A stretch of 62,560 nt of DNA from an uncultured Ureaplasma sp. (GTDB lineage Bacteria; Bacillota_I; Bacilli_A; Mycoplasmatales; Mycoplasmoidaceae). Each line of letters opens with the position of its first letter. Position 1 is the first letter of the stretch. This document shows, one piece after another, positions 9,823 through 27,810 of this stretch. Below the pieces are notes generated by a model. The model made no database searches and was not told where the DNA came from. It worked only from the letters and a program-made list of their open reading frames with translations. Position numbers and translations under genes: made by a program. The DNA is taken from assembly GCA_944322645.1 (NCBI GenBank), contig CALUPI010000012.1, positions 1 through 62,560 on the forward strand, read 5' to 3'.

Positions 9823-9849
9823 TTAGCACTCTTAACATAAAAGTGCTAA
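9823..9849 (+). promoter_or_regulatory. CIRCE operator for HrcA
   Basis: TTAGCACTC, 9-nt spacer, AAGTGCTAA: the canonical CIRCE inverted repeat (TTAGCACTC-N9-GAGTGCTAA) with a single mismatch in the right arm. It lies just upstream of the clpB -10 box, so HrcA repression of clpB with heat-shock release is expected. hrcA is not in the window. Confidence 0.9.
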
Positions 9850-9851
9850 AA

Positions 9852-9880
9852 TATAATTAGTGCAAAAATCTAATAGGAGG
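9852..9880 (+). promoter_or_regulatory. clpB -10 box and Shine-Dalgarno
   Basis: TATAAT at 9852-9857 immediately after CIRCE, then a perfect AGGAGG at 9875-9880, 8 nt before the clpB ATG. Confidence 0.7.
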
Positions 9881-9888
9881 ATTTAAAC

Positions 9889-12000
9889 ATGGAAATGAAA
9901 CAAACTAGTGGTGTTGGTGTTAATCCATTGGAAGCATATGGAAGAAACATCAACAAAGAAGTACAACAAAATAAAATTGATCCAATTATAGGTAGAGAAG
10001 AAGAAATTAGAAGAGTTATTGAAATTTTATCTCGTAAATCTAAAAATAATCCAGTTCTAATTGGTGAACCAGGTGTTGGTAAAACTGCTATTGTAGAAGG
10101 ATTAGCACAAAGAATTGTACATCGTGATGTTCCAGATAATTTATTAGATAAAGAAATTTGAGAACTTAGTTTAACGTCTCTAATAGCTGGCGCTAGTTAC
10201 CAAGGACAATTTGAGGAAAGATTAAATCAAGTATTTAAACAAATTTCAAAATCGGATGGTAACATCATTTTATTCATTGATGAAATTCATCAACTAGTAG
10301 GTATGGGAAAAACTAGTGGTGCAATGGATGCTGCAAACATTTTAAAACCAATGATGGCTCGTGGAGAAATAAAATTAATAGGTGCTACCACTATCAATGA
10401 ATATCGTGAATATATAGAAAAAGATGCTGCACTTGAAAGAAGAATGACAAAAGTTTATGTTAGTGAACCAGATAAACATGAGGCATTAACAATTATGAGA
10501 GGATTAAAAGAAAAATGAGAAATGTATCATGGAGTTAAAATAACTGACTCTGCATTAGTCGCTGCTGTAGACTTATCTGAAAGATATATTTCTGATCGTT
10601 TCTTACCTGATAAAGCAATTGATTTAGTTGATGAAGCTTGTGCAAAAGTACAAACTGAAATGCATTCTATGCCTGCAGAATTAGACCAAGTAAAAAGAGA
10701 GATTATTAACTTAAGAACTGAACGTGCATCATTGCAAAAAGATAAAGATCCAAAATCTATTGAAAGATTAAAAAATATTGATGCTCAATTAGAAAAATTA
10801 ACTGAAGAAGATAAAAAGTTATCTGAAGTTTGAAATAAAGAAAAACTTGAAAATGATAAAATCATTGAATTTAAAACTAAGATTGATGAAGCAAGAGCTA
10901 AAATTGAGCGTTTCAAAATGGAAGGTGAGTATGCAAAAGCATCAGAATTATTATATGTAACAATTCCTAGCCTTGAAGAAAAGAAAAATCAACTTGAAGA
11001 ACAATTAAAATTAAAAGGAAATAGAATGATAAAAGATACTGTAACTGCAACGGAAATTAGTGAAGTTATAGCAAAAGCTACTGGTATTCCTGTTAATAAA
11101 ATTTTAGAATCAGAAAAGGAAAAACTTTTACACTTAAAAGAAGAACTAGAACAAAGAGTAAAAGGTCAAAATGAAGCAATAGATTTAGTAGTTAATGCAG
11201 TATTACGTGGAAGAGCAGGTGTTAATGATCCTAATCGTCCAATTGGTTCATTCTTATTCCTAGGACCAACTGGTGTTGGTAAAACTGAAGTATCAAAAGC
11301 TTTAGCAGAAGCATTATTTGATAGTGAAAATGCAATGATAAGATTTGATATGTCTAAATATATGGAAAAACACTCAGTTTCTAAATTAATTGGTGCTCCT
11401 CCAGGATATGTTGGATATGAACAAGCCGGAGCTTTAACTGAAGCAGTGAGAAGAAATCCATATTCTGTAATTCTATTTGATGAAATTGAAAAAGCTCATC
11501 CTGATGTTTTAAATTTATTCTTACAAATTTTAGATGAAGGTAGCTTAAAAGACTCTCATGGTCGTAAAATTAATTTCAAAAACACTATCATTATTATGAC
11601 ATCTAACGTTGGTGCACAATTAATTCTTGAAAACAAAAAAGATGAAGTTATGAAAGAATTAACTATGTACTTAAAACCAGAATTGATTAATAGAATTGAT
11701 GAAATTGTAATATTTAATGTATTAACTGAAAAAGTTGTTCAAGAAATTGCTAATAAACTTCTAAATGATTTAGCACACAGATTAAATAGTGAAGGTTTTA
11801 ATATTTCATTTAATAAAAAAATTAATTCAACTGTGGCAGAATGTGCATATAACCAAGAATTTGGAGCACGTCCATTAAAAAGATGAATTCAAAAACACAT
11901 TGAAAATAAATTAGCTGAATTAATAATAGAAGGTAAAATCAAAAAAGATACTCCTATTGAAATAGGATATAATCTTAAAGAAGACAAGTTGGAAATTTAG
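9889..12000 (+). CDS. clpB: ATP-dependent chaperone ClpB, form without N-domain
   Basis: Hexameric AAA+ disaggregase that works with DnaK to rescue aggregated proteins. The 703-residue protein starts almost at the first ATPase domain ([13 protein letters not shown]), so the roughly 150-residue Clp_N domain is missing, as in other mollicute ClpB. First ATPase: GEPGVGKTA and [10 protein letters not shown]; a coiled-coil middle domain follows at about residues 260-380 ([15 protein letters not shown]); second ATPase: [22 protein letters not shown] and SNVGAQ. Several Trp are TGA. Controlled by CIRCE and followed by a strong terminator. Confidence 0.95.
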
Positions 12001-12095
12001 TTGTTATTTTTAATGATATAGTTTATAATTATTAAGTAAATTAATTTCTATAATATGAATTATTTGAATATAAAAATATAAATTTGAAATATATT

Positions 12096-12134
12096 GAACG
12101 TAACATTTATATGAATAAATGTATCGTTCTTTTT
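12096..12134 (+). terminator. Rho-independent terminator after clpB
   Basis: GAACGxxACATTTAT, loop, ATAAATGTxxCGTTC and a T run: a stem of about 13 bp between clpB and rpiB. Confidence 0.8.
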
Positions 12135-12165
12135 ATATGTTAAATAATTTATAAAGGAGAAGATT

Positions 12166-12741
12166 ATGGATTCTAATAATTTACCAATTATTTATATTGG
12201 TGGAGATCATGCATCCTATAAAATTAGAGAAACTATTGAAAAACATTTATTTAACTCTGGATATACAGTATTTAATGTTGGTTGTCACTCAACAGCTCCC
12301 GCTAATTATGCAACTTATGCAATTAAAGTAGCCACTAAAGTTCACGATAGCAATGCTAAAGCTTTTGGTATTGTTATTTGTGGAAGTGGTATTGGTGTCA
12401 ATGTTGCTGCCAATAAAGTAAAAGGAATCAAAAGTTCATTAGTTTATTCAACTAATATGGCAATAAATGCAAGAGAAAATCAATCAAATGTAATTGCTCT
12501 TGGTGCTAGATTTTTAAATGAACAAAAAATTCTAAAAATTATTGATGCTTTTTTAAAAAATAAAACTTATAATGAAGAAAAAAGTATTAATGAACAATAT
12601 ATGGATATTGATTTTACAAAAAAAGTAGATTTTTCTGGAACCAATAATCAAAATGATTCAACTGATAAAATTTCTCAAAAAACTTCTGAACTTGAAGATT
12701 TATCTACTGATGATATTCAAAATTCAAAAATTATGAATTAA
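12166..12741 (+). CDS. rpiB: Ribose 5-phosphate isomerase B / LacAB family isomerase
   Basis: Interconverts ribose 5-phosphate and ribulose 5-phosphate, supplying prs. The 191-residue protein shows YIGGDHASYKIRETI, the catalytic-Cys loop VICGSGIGVNVAANK and VIALGARFL, all typical of RpiB/LacA/LacB. The family core is about 145 residues; here an extra Asp/Ser/Thr/Asn-rich tail of about 45 residues follows, of unknown use. It has its own ribosome-binding site (AAAGGAGAAG) after the clpB terminator. The exact sugar substrate cannot be fixed from sequence. Confidence 0.85.
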   Translation: MDSNNLPIIYIGGDHASYKIRETIEKHLFNSGYTVFNVGCHSTAPANYATYAIKVATKVHDSNAKAFGIVICGSGIGVNVAANKVKGIKSSLVYSTNMAINARENQSNVIALGARFLNEQKILKIIDAFLKNKTYNEEKSINEQYMDIDFTKKVDFSGTNNQNDSTDKISQKTSELEDLSTDDIQNSKIMN

Positions 12742-12742
12742 A

Positions 12743-12766
12743 AACCAGTTGCGTAACTGGTTTTTT
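12743..12766. terminator. Bidirectional terminator between rpiB and tdk
   Basis: AACCAGTT gcgt AACTGGTT followed by TTTTA, with A-rich flank on the other side, placed between convergent genes. The T tail overlaps the tdk stop. Confidence 0.85.
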
Positions 12767-13391
12767 ATTTATAAATTCTATTAAATAATTGACAAGATTT
12801 AGATACTGGTTTTTCTGGAACACTAAAATGATTTAAACATCTGGCTTCATAATTTTCACTATCACCAATTAAAATCAAATCACTATTATAACTTGCTGGT
12901 TTTCCATCTATTAATCTTTGAGAATAATGAGCTTCACAACCACATTGAGTACAAATTGCTGTTAATTTTCTAATTTTATTGGCATAGACCATTAATTGTG
13001 GGATAAACCCAAATGGTTCACCTTTAAAATTCTTATCTAAACCTGAAACAATAACATGAAAATCGTGATTAGCTAATGTTAAACACACATCGATTATTTC
13101 TTGATCTAAAAATTGTGCCTCATCAATTGCAACAACTTGAACTTTGTGTTTCATATTTTTTATATATTCTAAAATTTCCGAAGATGATTTGATTTCAATT
13201 GCAGTTTCAGTTTGTCCATTACGAGAATATACACAATTTTTACTTCTTGAATCCACAATAGGTTTAAAAATTATATAGTCAACATGTGCATATTTTAATC
13301 TATTTAATATTCTTAATAATTCCTCAGTCTTCCCTGCAAACATAGGGCCACAAATAATTTCTAAAAAGCCTTCAGATACAATTTTACTCAT
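12765..13391 (-). CDS. tdk: Thymidine kinase (type II)
   Basis: Phosphorylates thymidine for DNA precursor salvage. The 208-residue protein has P-loop CGPMFAGKTEELLR, the Walker B/lid VVAIDEAQFLDQ and the structural zinc site CTQCGCEAHYSQR, with the later Cys in ARCLNHF. Length matches the TK1-like tetrameric family. It is the last gene of the minus run from rpmH, 15 nt after ychF, and converges on rpiB. Confidence 0.95.
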   Translation of the reverse strand: MSKIVSEGFLEIICGPMFAGKTEELLRILNRLKYAHVDYIIFKPIVDSRSKNCVYSRNGQTETAIEIKSSSEILEYIKNMKHKVQVVAIDEAQFLDQEIIDVCLTLANHDFHVIVSGLDKNFKGEPFGFIPQLMVYANKIRKLTAICTQCGCEAHYSQRLIDGKPASYNSDLILIGDSENYEARCLNHFSVPEKPVSKSCQLFNRIYK

Positions 13392-13406
13392 AATACATTC
13401 CTTTTT

Positions 13407-14513
13407 TTATTTAGATACATTAAATTTAAAATTACAAATATCACCATCATTCATTATATATGTTTTACCTTCTAGTCGCATTTTACCTAATTCTTTTGCT
13501 TTATTCTCTGTTCCACACTCAATTAAATCATTGTATGACAAAACCTCAGCCTTGATAAAACCTCGTTCAAAATCAGTATGAATAATACCTGCACATTGTG
13601 GAGCAAGCATTCCATTTTTAAATGTTCATGCATGAACTTGTTGTTTACCACATGTAAAAAATGTAGATAAATTTAAAAGCTTAAAACAACCTCTAATAAC
13701 ATTGTCTAATCCAGTATATTCAATCCCTAAATCTTGCATAAAAACTTGTTTATCTTCTTCAGGTAATTGACTAATATCATATTCAATTTTTATAGACATT
13801 GGAATTATCACATTACCTTGTTTAATAGCATAATCTTTTAATAATTGATAATTCTTGTTTAGTTCTGGATTTGCAATATCTGATTCATTAATATTTGCTA
13901 CATATAACATTGGTTTAAGTGTTATTAAATTTAATGATTGAATAATTTTCTTTTCATCCTCACTTAGATTAGCACATGATGCAGATTTACCTTGTTCTAA
14001 TTCTGCAAATACTTTTTGCAATATTCCGACCTCAACTATTGATTCTTTATCACCAGAATCTGCCTTCTTTTTAATTTTAACTAATCTTTTTTCCACGATT
14101 TCAAGATCTGATATAGAAAGTTCTAAATTAATAACTTCAGCATCTCTTATTGGATCAACAGTAGAATATTGATGTGTAATATCCTTGTCATCAAAACATC
14201 TTACCACATGACAAATTGCATCTACTTCTCTAATGTTTTGCAAAAATTTATTACCTAAACCTTCACCCTTGGAAGCACCTTCAATTAATCCAGCAATATC
14301 TACAAATTTAAATGTAGCTGGAACAACCTTTTCTGTATTATATATTTCTTTTAATTTATTTAAGCGATTATCAGGTAAATTTACAATACCAAAATTTGGT
14401 TCAATAGTTGCAAAGCAATAGTTTGCCATCAATGCTTGAGCATTTGTAATAGTGTTAAATAACGTTGATTTTCCGACATTTGGCAAACCAACTATTCCAG
14501 CAAATAAACTCAT
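13407..14513 (-). CDS. ychF: Redox-regulated ATPase YchF (OBG family)
   Basis: Ribosome-associated P-loop ATPase of the OBG/TRAFAC class. The 368-residue protein begins SLFAGIVGLPNVGKSTLFNT, has FVDIAGLIEGASKGEGLGNK (G3), NxxE-type NINESD replacing the usual GTPase NKxD motif, and the C-terminal TGS-like domain with LAPQCAGIIHTDFERGFIKA. One TGA-Trp joins the two parts (QQVHAWTFKNG). Normal length. It follows fba by 2 nt. Confidence 0.95.
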
Positions 14514-14515
14514 AA

Positions 14516-15403
14516 TTATCTTTCCTTATTATAAATATTAAAACAATTAAATAATTTGAATTTTTCAATACACACATCTATAATTGCTTGTTTTCCAAGT
14601 TTCATGTATTTTCTAGGATCATATGACTTTTTTTCTAATATATTATCAACATTATCAAAATATTTTTTTAGTTCATTAGAAAAAGCAATTTGGCACTCTG
14701 TATTAACATTGATTTTTCTAATACCTAATTCAATAGCTTTTTGAATTTGTGTATTATCAATTCCACTTCCTCCATGAAGTACAATTGGTTTATTAGTTTG
14801 GATGGCAATTTGATTTAATAATTCAAAATTCAAACCTTTTCAATTAGAAGGGTAAATACCATGAATATTACCAATTCCAGCAGCTAAAAAATCTATAGGA
14901 AGCTTAGAAATTTCTAAACATTGTGTTAAATTAGCTAATTCACCATCATTACTAATACCATCTTCTTCACCACCAATTGTACCAACCTCAACTTCAAGTG
15001 ATATATCTTTAGATTGACATATATCAATTAATTCTTTAGACTTTATTAAATTTTCTTCAAAAGGTAGAGATGAACCATCAAACATAATTGATGTAAATCC
15101 AGCATCAATAGCTTCTTTACATGCTTCAAAATTACCATGATCTAAATGTAAAACAACCTCAACATTACATTTAATATAATTCATATAATCATTGACCATA
15201 TTAAATATTAATTTATATCCACCCATATATTTTGCAGCACCCATTGATACTCCTAAAATAATAGGGCAATTGCCTAATATAGCTGCATCAATTGTTGATT
15301 GGATTCATTCTAAATTATTTATATTAATATGTGGGACAGCAAACTTATATTTGTTAGCTAAACAAATAACATTTTTAGCATTTACTAAATTTTGGTTTTT
15401 CAT
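14516..15403 (-). CDS. fba: Fructose-bisphosphate aldolase, class II
   Basis: Zinc-dependent glycolytic aldolase splitting fructose 1,6-bisphosphate. The 295-residue protein contains the zinc-ligand stretch VVLHLDHGNFEACKEAIDAG, FTSIMFDGSSLPFEENL, GGEEDG, the phosphate-binding VLHGGSGI and INVNTECQ. Several Trp are TGA. It lies between rpoE (5-nt gap) and ychF (2-nt gap). Glycolysis is the main energy source of non-ureolytic, non-arginine-fermenting mollicutes. Confidence 0.95.
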
Positions 15404-15408
15404 ATTAA

Positions 15409-15900
15409 CTATTCTTCAATATTAATATCTTCTTTGTCATCCATTGAATCAGAATCATCATCGTCTTCTAAATCAACTTCTTCTTCAGGATCAAATTCGC
15501 TATCTAATGAATAATTTTCTTCAACATCATCATTATTATAATCATCATCAATTATGTCCTTAGATTCTTCTTCAATATTAACCATATTTTCATATCCATC
15601 TTCTACATCTTGTGATGAATCATAATCATATAAAGAATTTAAATTTTTTAAATATTGATCTAATTTGATTCTATCCTTTAAATTTCAAGAATCATTACCA
15701 AGATAAATTAAACGTCTATCTTGCATTAAATCAACATAAAAAGAACCAATAATTTTATCAAAATCGGTTTTTGATATCTTAGTCTTTTTAATAACCGCAT
15801 CGCAAATTTCTTCAAAAGAAATTGTTGCTTCAGGTTTTTTGTTTTTAAAATAATCTAACACACATTCAAAAGCAACATCTATTAAATCTTGATTATTCAT
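15409..15900 (-). CDS. rpoE: DNA-directed RNA polymerase delta subunit
   Basis: Firmicute-type RNA polymerase delta factor, which helps the polymerase recycle and release nucleic acid. The 163-residue protein has the folded HARE-HTH N-terminal domain (DLIDVAFECVLDYFKNKKPE and FEEICDAVIKKTKIS) ending in WNLKDR, then a very acidic disordered C-terminus rich in Asp and Glu, which is diagnostic. One Trp is TGA. It follows gltX by 2 nt. Confidence 0.9.
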
Positions 15901-15902
15901 AT

Positions 15903-18945
<3,043 letters not shown>

Positions 18946-18949
18946 TATA

Positions 18950-20071
18950 TTAACTAATTCCTAATTTACTTAATTTAGATTCAATTGTAACTCCCTTTGA
19001 AGTTTGTCTTTTTCTCATAATCATCTTATGAATAATATATGATTGAAGAATTGAAAATAAAGAGTTAAAGAATCAATATGTACCAATACCACAAGCACTA
19101 ATTGCAACAATTATTGCCATAAAGACTGACATAACTGTGTTCATTGTTTTCATTCTTTTCATTGATTGATTATTTTTTACACCAACCGTAGTCGCATGTC
19201 TTGAACGCTTTTTAGCCAACATTCTTGGTAATATTTGTGACATAAATTGTGATGGAATAACTAATATTAAGAAGAATATATATGGTCATCCAGTTGTAGT
19301 AAAGTTACTAAATAATTGAGATATTGGTGATTGAGATAAATCTCAGGCATCGAAAATAATGGTAAATTTCAATGGTCTTAACACAGTTACAACTCTATAA
19401 ATAATTAAGAATATTGGTAGTGTTATAAATATTTGTTCCATTGCCGCAAATGGTTTAACATTATTCTTTCGATATAATTCTTGAATTTCCATTTGCTTTT
19501 TTTGTCGTGATTGCATATCTTTGGCATCTTTATATTTGGCATTAATTTCAGCAACTTTACCTTGAATTTCCGACATCCGTTCGGATTGTAACATTGATCG
19601 AGCTGAAACCGCTAAAGTAATTAATCTAATTATTAATAATACTAAGAAGATACCCACTAATGCATTTATTCCCACCGGTCAAGATCTAGTAGCATACATA
19701 AAGTTTAATAAAATCATTGCAAATGGTCATACAAATAATGCATAGAAAGGACCATAGGCCATTGTAAACTCAGTGGTTAATGTAAAATATGGACCAGATC
19801 CACTATATATAAGCACATACATTGGGTCAGTTACACCACTTACTGGGCTAAAACCAATTTCTAATCCATTTCCAATAGTTGTAGAGGAAATTGTTCATGA
19901 ATCTGTATATGTTTGAAAACAACCATATAAACCTATACCAAAGAAGGCTAAATATACCAAAATTTTAAAAACTCTAAAAATTATTTTTAATATTTTTTTA
20001 GAATTTCTCTTAGTTTTATCAACAGGAGACATGCTAATAAAACCAGGAATAATCAATTTTTGTTCTGACAT
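18950..20071 (-). CDS. yidC: Membrane protein insertase YidC
   Basis: Inserts proteins into the cytoplasmic membrane with or without Sec. The 373-residue protein has an N-terminal membrane segment, a short extracytoplasmic loop, then the conserved core: [20 protein letters not shown] with its hydrophilic-groove Arg, the cytoplasmic coiled coil [17 protein letters not shown] to [18 protein letters not shown] [16 protein letters not shown], and three later membrane segments ending with a basic tail. Many Trp are TGA. AGGAGG lies before its ATG, which overlaps the rnpA stop by 1 nt. Classic rpmH-rnpA-yidC order. Confidence 0.93.
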
Positions 20072-20409
20072 TATTTAGATCCTCCTATCTTTTGAAATAA
20101 TTTAAATAATGTTTTTTTACAATTATTATAATCCGTATTAAGTCAATCCATTTTTGCAATTATCACAATGTGAATATTAAGCATAGATAAATTCAGTTCA
20201 TTAATAATTGCTCTTATTTGTCTTTTTACCTTATTTCTAATTACTGCTTTTTTCGATATTTTTTTACTTACAATTATTGCGATTTTATAAGGTAAACCAT
20301 CATTGACTTTTACATAATAAATATTACAAATATAACTAAAAAGTTTATTTTTTTGTTTTAATACGCTTTGTATTTGATTACCGTCTTTTAAACGATTAAC
20401 CTTATTCAT
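20071..20409 (-). CDS. rnpA: Ribonuclease P protein component
   Basis: Protein subunit of RNase P, which matures tRNA 5' ends. The 112-residue protein carries KIAIIVSKKISKKAVIRNKV with the RNR-like signature NKVKRQIRAIINE. A TGA-Trp lies near the C-terminus (KMDWLNTDY). Located between rpmH and yidC as usual. Its stop overlaps the yidC start as TAATG. Confidence 0.92.
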
Positions 20410-20414
20410 ATTAA

Positions 20415-20561
20415 CTATCTTTCACTTGAAACAGTTAATTTATGACGGCCTTTAGCACGTCTACGAGCTAATTGATCACGTCCGGTTGCAGATTTCATTT
20501 TAGCTCTAAACCCATGAACTTTTACTCTTTTTCTTTTGTTAGGTTGAAATGTTCTTTTCAT
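20415..20561 (-). CDS. rpmH: 50S ribosomal protein L34
   Basis: 48-residue basic protein [20 protein letters not shown] continuing [20 protein letters not shown] and ending VSSER, matching L34 throughout. First gene of the minus run towards tdk, beside the dnaA upstream region. Confidence 0.95.
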   Translation of the reverse strand: MKRTFQPNKRKRVKVHGFRAKMKSATGRDQLARRRAKGRHKLTVSSER

Positions 20562-20706
20562 AATTTACCACCAATTAATAAAATTAAATAATTATAATAC
20601 GGTTATAATCATAAAAAATTATAAATATATACTTATTAAGTATAACATATAAAAATAATTTTAAAAAATTAAAATATTGATAAAATATTGATATATTTCA
20701 TAAAAT
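20562..20706. other. AT-rich intergenic region between rpmH and dnaA, candidate oriC
   Basis: A divergent gap of 145 nt, extremely AT-rich, with a tandem AAAATATTGATA at about 20670-20692 and ACTTATTAAGT. The position between rpmH and dnaA is the usual mollicute/Firmicute origin locus. No clear TTATCCACA-type DnaA boxes were found, so origin function is inferred from context only. Confidence 0.4.
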
Positions 20707-22062
20707 ATGGCAAATTCTAAATTAAATAAAAATTGAGAAGCAACTATTGAAAGCTTTGCAAACATTATAAATAATGACTTTTTAATTAAGGATATTTTGT
20801 CCTCTACTAAAGTTTTAAATTCTATAAATGAAAAATTATATATATTGTCTAACAATGACTTTATTAAAAATTATTTAAATGATAATTCTCATGAAATTAC
20901 AAAACTTTATAATAGTATTAACAATGATAATATCTCGATTTTAGTATTAAATGATCAAGAATGACATGATATTCAGGATAAAATTCCAACAATAGCTCAA
21001 AATAATAAAAATAACTATCTTGATAAATCAATCAATTTTAATAACTATGTTGTTGGCGAATTTAATAAAAATGCATATACAATTGTGAAAGAAATTATTG
21101 AAAAAGGACAAACTGATTTTAACCCAATTTTTATTTATAGTTCTACAGGATTAGGTAAAACTCATCTAACTTCTGCATTAGCTAATACATACAAAGAAAA
21201 ATTTCCAAATAAATCTATATGCTATATAGATGCAACTAATTTTACTAAAGAAATTTATCATGCTTTACAAAATAGTAGTCAAAAAATAGAAGAATTAAAA
21301 GAATTATATTCTAGTTATGATTTATTAATTATTGACGATGTTCAATTTTTAGCAGACAAAACTAAAACAAATGAAATTCTTTTTCATATTTTTAATAACT
21401 TAATTAAAAATAAAAAAATATTAATTATGACAGCAGATAAAAATCCTGATAATTTATTAGGGTTTGAAGAAAGAATGATTTCTCGTTTTTCATCAGGTAT
21501 TACTATAAAAATTAAAAATCCTGATGAAGATTCTATAAAAAATATTATTAGGGAAACTATTAAATCTACAAATTTAATAATGGATGATGATTCCATTAGA
21601 TTTATTTATAATTGATTTAATAATGATATTAGAATTTTAATTGGAGCTATTAATAAAATTATTTTTTTCTCAAAATTAAATCCAAATAATATTATTAATG
21701 AGAAGACTATTAAAGATATTTTAGAAATTGAATCACAAGCAAACAATATTAAAACTAATGTTTCTAATAATAGTGATAAATATGTAAGCCCTGGAGTAAT
21801 CATCACTAATGTGGCAAAGTTATATTATGTATCCGTTCAAGATATAACAGGTACTTCTAGAAAAAAAGAAATAGTAAATGCTAGACATCTAATAATGTAT
21901 ATTCTTAAACAAATTTTTAATATGTCATATAAAGAAATAGGATTATTACTTGGTAGTCGTGATCATACCACTGTAATGAATGGAGTTGAAAAAACCAAAG
22001 AACTAATTACTAAGGATAAAAATTTATTAGATGTAATTAATAACATAGTTAATAAAATATAA
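20707..22062 (+). CDS. dnaA: Chromosomal replication initiator protein DnaA
   Basis: Origin-binding AAA+ initiator. The 451-residue protein has an N-terminal helical domain (WEATIESFANII), the ATPase with NYVVGEFNKNAYTIVKEI, Walker A SSTGLGKTHL, Walker B LLIIDDVQFLADK and sensor ISRFSSG, then the duplex-binding domain VNARHLIMYILKQIFNMSYK and the signature GSRDHTTVMNGVEK. Several Trp are TGA. No strong ribosome-binding site precedes ATG 20707. No dnaN follows; the next element is the rRNA operon in the opposite orientation. Confidence 0.96.
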
Positions 22063-22074
22063 AAAGTACAAAAA

Positions 22075-22103
22075 AATCATAACCAGTTAGGTTATGATTT
22101 TAA
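22075..22103. terminator. Bidirectional terminator between dnaA and the rRNA operon
   Basis: AAATCATAACC, 5-nt loop, GGTTATGATTT with A and T tails, between convergent dnaA and 5S rRNA. Confidence 0.85.
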
Positions 22104-22107
22104 ATTA

Positions 22108-22215
22108 GCGCGACAATGTCCTATTCTCACCATACAGCTACCTTCGGCCCTGATGTGCTTGACTTCCGTGTTCGAGATGGGAACGGGTATTTCCACACCG
22201 GTAACGTCATCGCAC
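22108..22215 (-). rRNA. rrf: 5S ribosomal RNA
   Basis: Reverse complement reads GUGCGAUGACGUUACCGGUG, then GUUCCCAUCUCGAACACGGAA and GGUAGCUGUAUGGUGAGAAU, the standard 5S core. About 108 nt, placed after 23S. The ends are approximate. Confidence 0.9.
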
Positions 22216-22220
22216 CTATG

Positions 22221-22242
22221 ATAGTTCTTTGAAAACTAAATA
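22221..22242. repeat. Right arm of the 23S processing stem
   Basis: This 22-nt sequence containing AGTTCTTTGAAAACT is the exact reverse complement of 25262-25283. The two arms flank 23S and would pair in the precursor to form an RNase III-type processing stem. Confidence 0.8.
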
Positions 22243-22271
22243 CTATCTATTACAATCAAAATATTAATTAT

Positions 22272-25175
<2,904 letters not shown>

Positions 25176-25261
25176 TAATAAATCCTTAATATTGTTAACT
25201 ATAAATAGTTATGATTGGTTATTTATTATAAATAATAAACAACCGGAAAGATTGATGATAA

Positions 25262-25283
25262 TATTTAGTTTTCAAAGAACTAT
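25262..25283. repeat. Left arm of the 23S processing stem
   Basis: Exact reverse complement of 22221-22242 across the 23S gene. It includes the AGTTCTTTGAAAACT element seen in many Firmicute rRNA spacers. Confidence 0.8.
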
Positions 25284-25322
25284 CTTCTATTAAGTAAACT
25301 TAATAGGAGAGCTTGCACTCTC

Positions 25323-25339
25323 AAAACTTAATAGATCCG
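25323..25339. repeat. Arm of the 16S processing stem (3' side)
   Basis: AAAACTTAATAGATCCG is the exact 17-nt reverse complement of 26932-26948. The pair flanks 16S. Confidence 0.8.
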
Positions 25340-25412
25340 ACCATTATCAAATCTCGTGATATTTATATAATGGATTTTAATGTACACTTAGTACGTATAT
25401 AACATACTCCGA

Positions 25413-26928
<1,516 letters not shown>

Positions 26929-26931
26929 TAA

Positions 26932-26948
26932 CGGATCTATTAAGTTTT
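26932..26948. repeat. Arm of the 16S processing stem (5' side)
   Basis: CGGATCTATTAAGTTTT pairs exactly with 25323-25339. Just beyond lies another copy of the TTCTTTGAAAAC element. Confidence 0.8.
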
Positions 26949-26990
26949 CAAAGAACAAACTGTTTAGTCACATTGGACTCAACATATAAA

Positions 26991-27018
26991 AGTATAACAC
27001 AAAAATGAAATCTGTAAA
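26991..27018 (-). promoter_or_regulatory. rRNA operon promoter
   Basis: On the minus strand TTTACA, 16-nt spacer, TATACT about 60 nt before mature 16S: a good sigma-A-type promoter for the rrn operon. Confidence 0.7.
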
Positions 27019-27098
27019 TATTTTTTTAAATTTTTTTTAATTTTTTATCAAAATTTCAATTTTTCTATATATATAATAGGTAATATATAATAATATTT

Positions 27099-27809
27099 TT
27101 ATAATGGTTTTTTTAAAATTTGTGACCAAAGTCTTGGAAATTTATTATTAGTTTCTTTAATTTTTCTAAATAAAAATACAAAATGATGATGAGAATTAAA
27201 AATAAAATCTACTGTTTTTTCTAATTTTATATCTAATAATTCAATTGCTTGCTTTGATTCAAATAATTCATTTTCAGCATTTAAAGATTTTGGTTCTATA
27301 ATTACTCCATCAACTTTTGCAAACGGAACAGAAATTTCTAAAATTTTATTTAAACTACTTACCGCTCTTGAAGTAACAATGTCAAACTTTTCTCTATTAC
27401 CATTTATATATTCTTCTGCTCTTACATTAATTACTTCAATATTAGATAATCCTAGACTAACAATTAACTCACTTAAAAATTGTGTTTTTTTTGAATTTGA
27501 ATCTAATAAAGTGACTTTTGTGTTAGGAAAAATTATCTTCAACATTACCCCAGGAATTCCACTTCCTGAGCCAATATCTAAAATAGATAAAGAAATATCC
27601 TCAGAATTGTAACCTAAATTAATAAATGGTAAAATTGATTCTAAAAAATATGAATCATAGATAATATCTTCTTTATCTAGTCTTGTTAAATTGAATTTTT
27701 TATTTTTTTCTTGTAATATTTTTTTATATTTTTCAATTAATTCAAAAGTTGTTGAATCAACAAAAGGTAATATTTTTTTTAAATAAGTTTCAAATTCAAT
27801 TTTATTCAT
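27099..27809 (-). CDS. rsmG: 16S rRNA (guanine527-N7)-methyltransferase
   Basis: SAM-dependent enzyme methylating G527 of 16S rRNA. The 236-residue protein shows EKNKKFNLTRLDKEDIIYDS, the SAM loop LDIGSGSGIPGVMLKI, LLDSNSKKTQFL and VTSRAVSSLNKI. ATG 27809 is chosen because AAGGAG lies just upstream; an in-frame TTG at 27833 lacks a site and sits within the preceding gene. It follows the HigB-like gene by 1 nt. Confidence 0.93.
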   Translation of the reverse strand: MNKIEFETYLKKILPFVDSTTFELIEKYKKILQEKNKKFNLTRLDKEDIIYDSYFLESILPFINLGYNSEDISLSILDIGSGSGIPGVMLKIIFPNTKVTLLDSNSKKTQFLSELIVSLGLSNIEVINVRAEEYINGNREKFDIVTSRAVSSLNKILEISVPFAKVDGVIIEPKSLNAENELFESKQAIELLDIKLEKTVDFIFNSHHHFVFLFRKIKETNNKFPRLWSQILKKPL

Positions 27810-27810
27810 C

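Larger units (their letters stand above)
25176..25412 (-). other. 16S-23S internal transcribed spacer, no tRNA
   Basis: About 240 nt. It contains the 3' arm of the 16S processing stem (25323-25339), the 5' arm of the 23S stem (25262-25283) and AT-rich sequence. No tRNA-like cloverleaf was recognised. Confidence 0.7.

Noticed and set aside
10303..11886. Multiple clpB fragments suggesting a pseudogene
   Set aside because: All interruptions are TGA-Trp; both ATPase domains are complete.
20640..20700. DnaA box cluster
   Set aside because: No match close enough to TTATCCACA; only AT-rich direct repeats are visible.
25176..25412. tRNA-Ile or tRNA-Ala gene in the rRNA spacer
   Set aside because: No TPsiC arm sequence (GGTTCGAATCC-like) or cloverleaf could be found.
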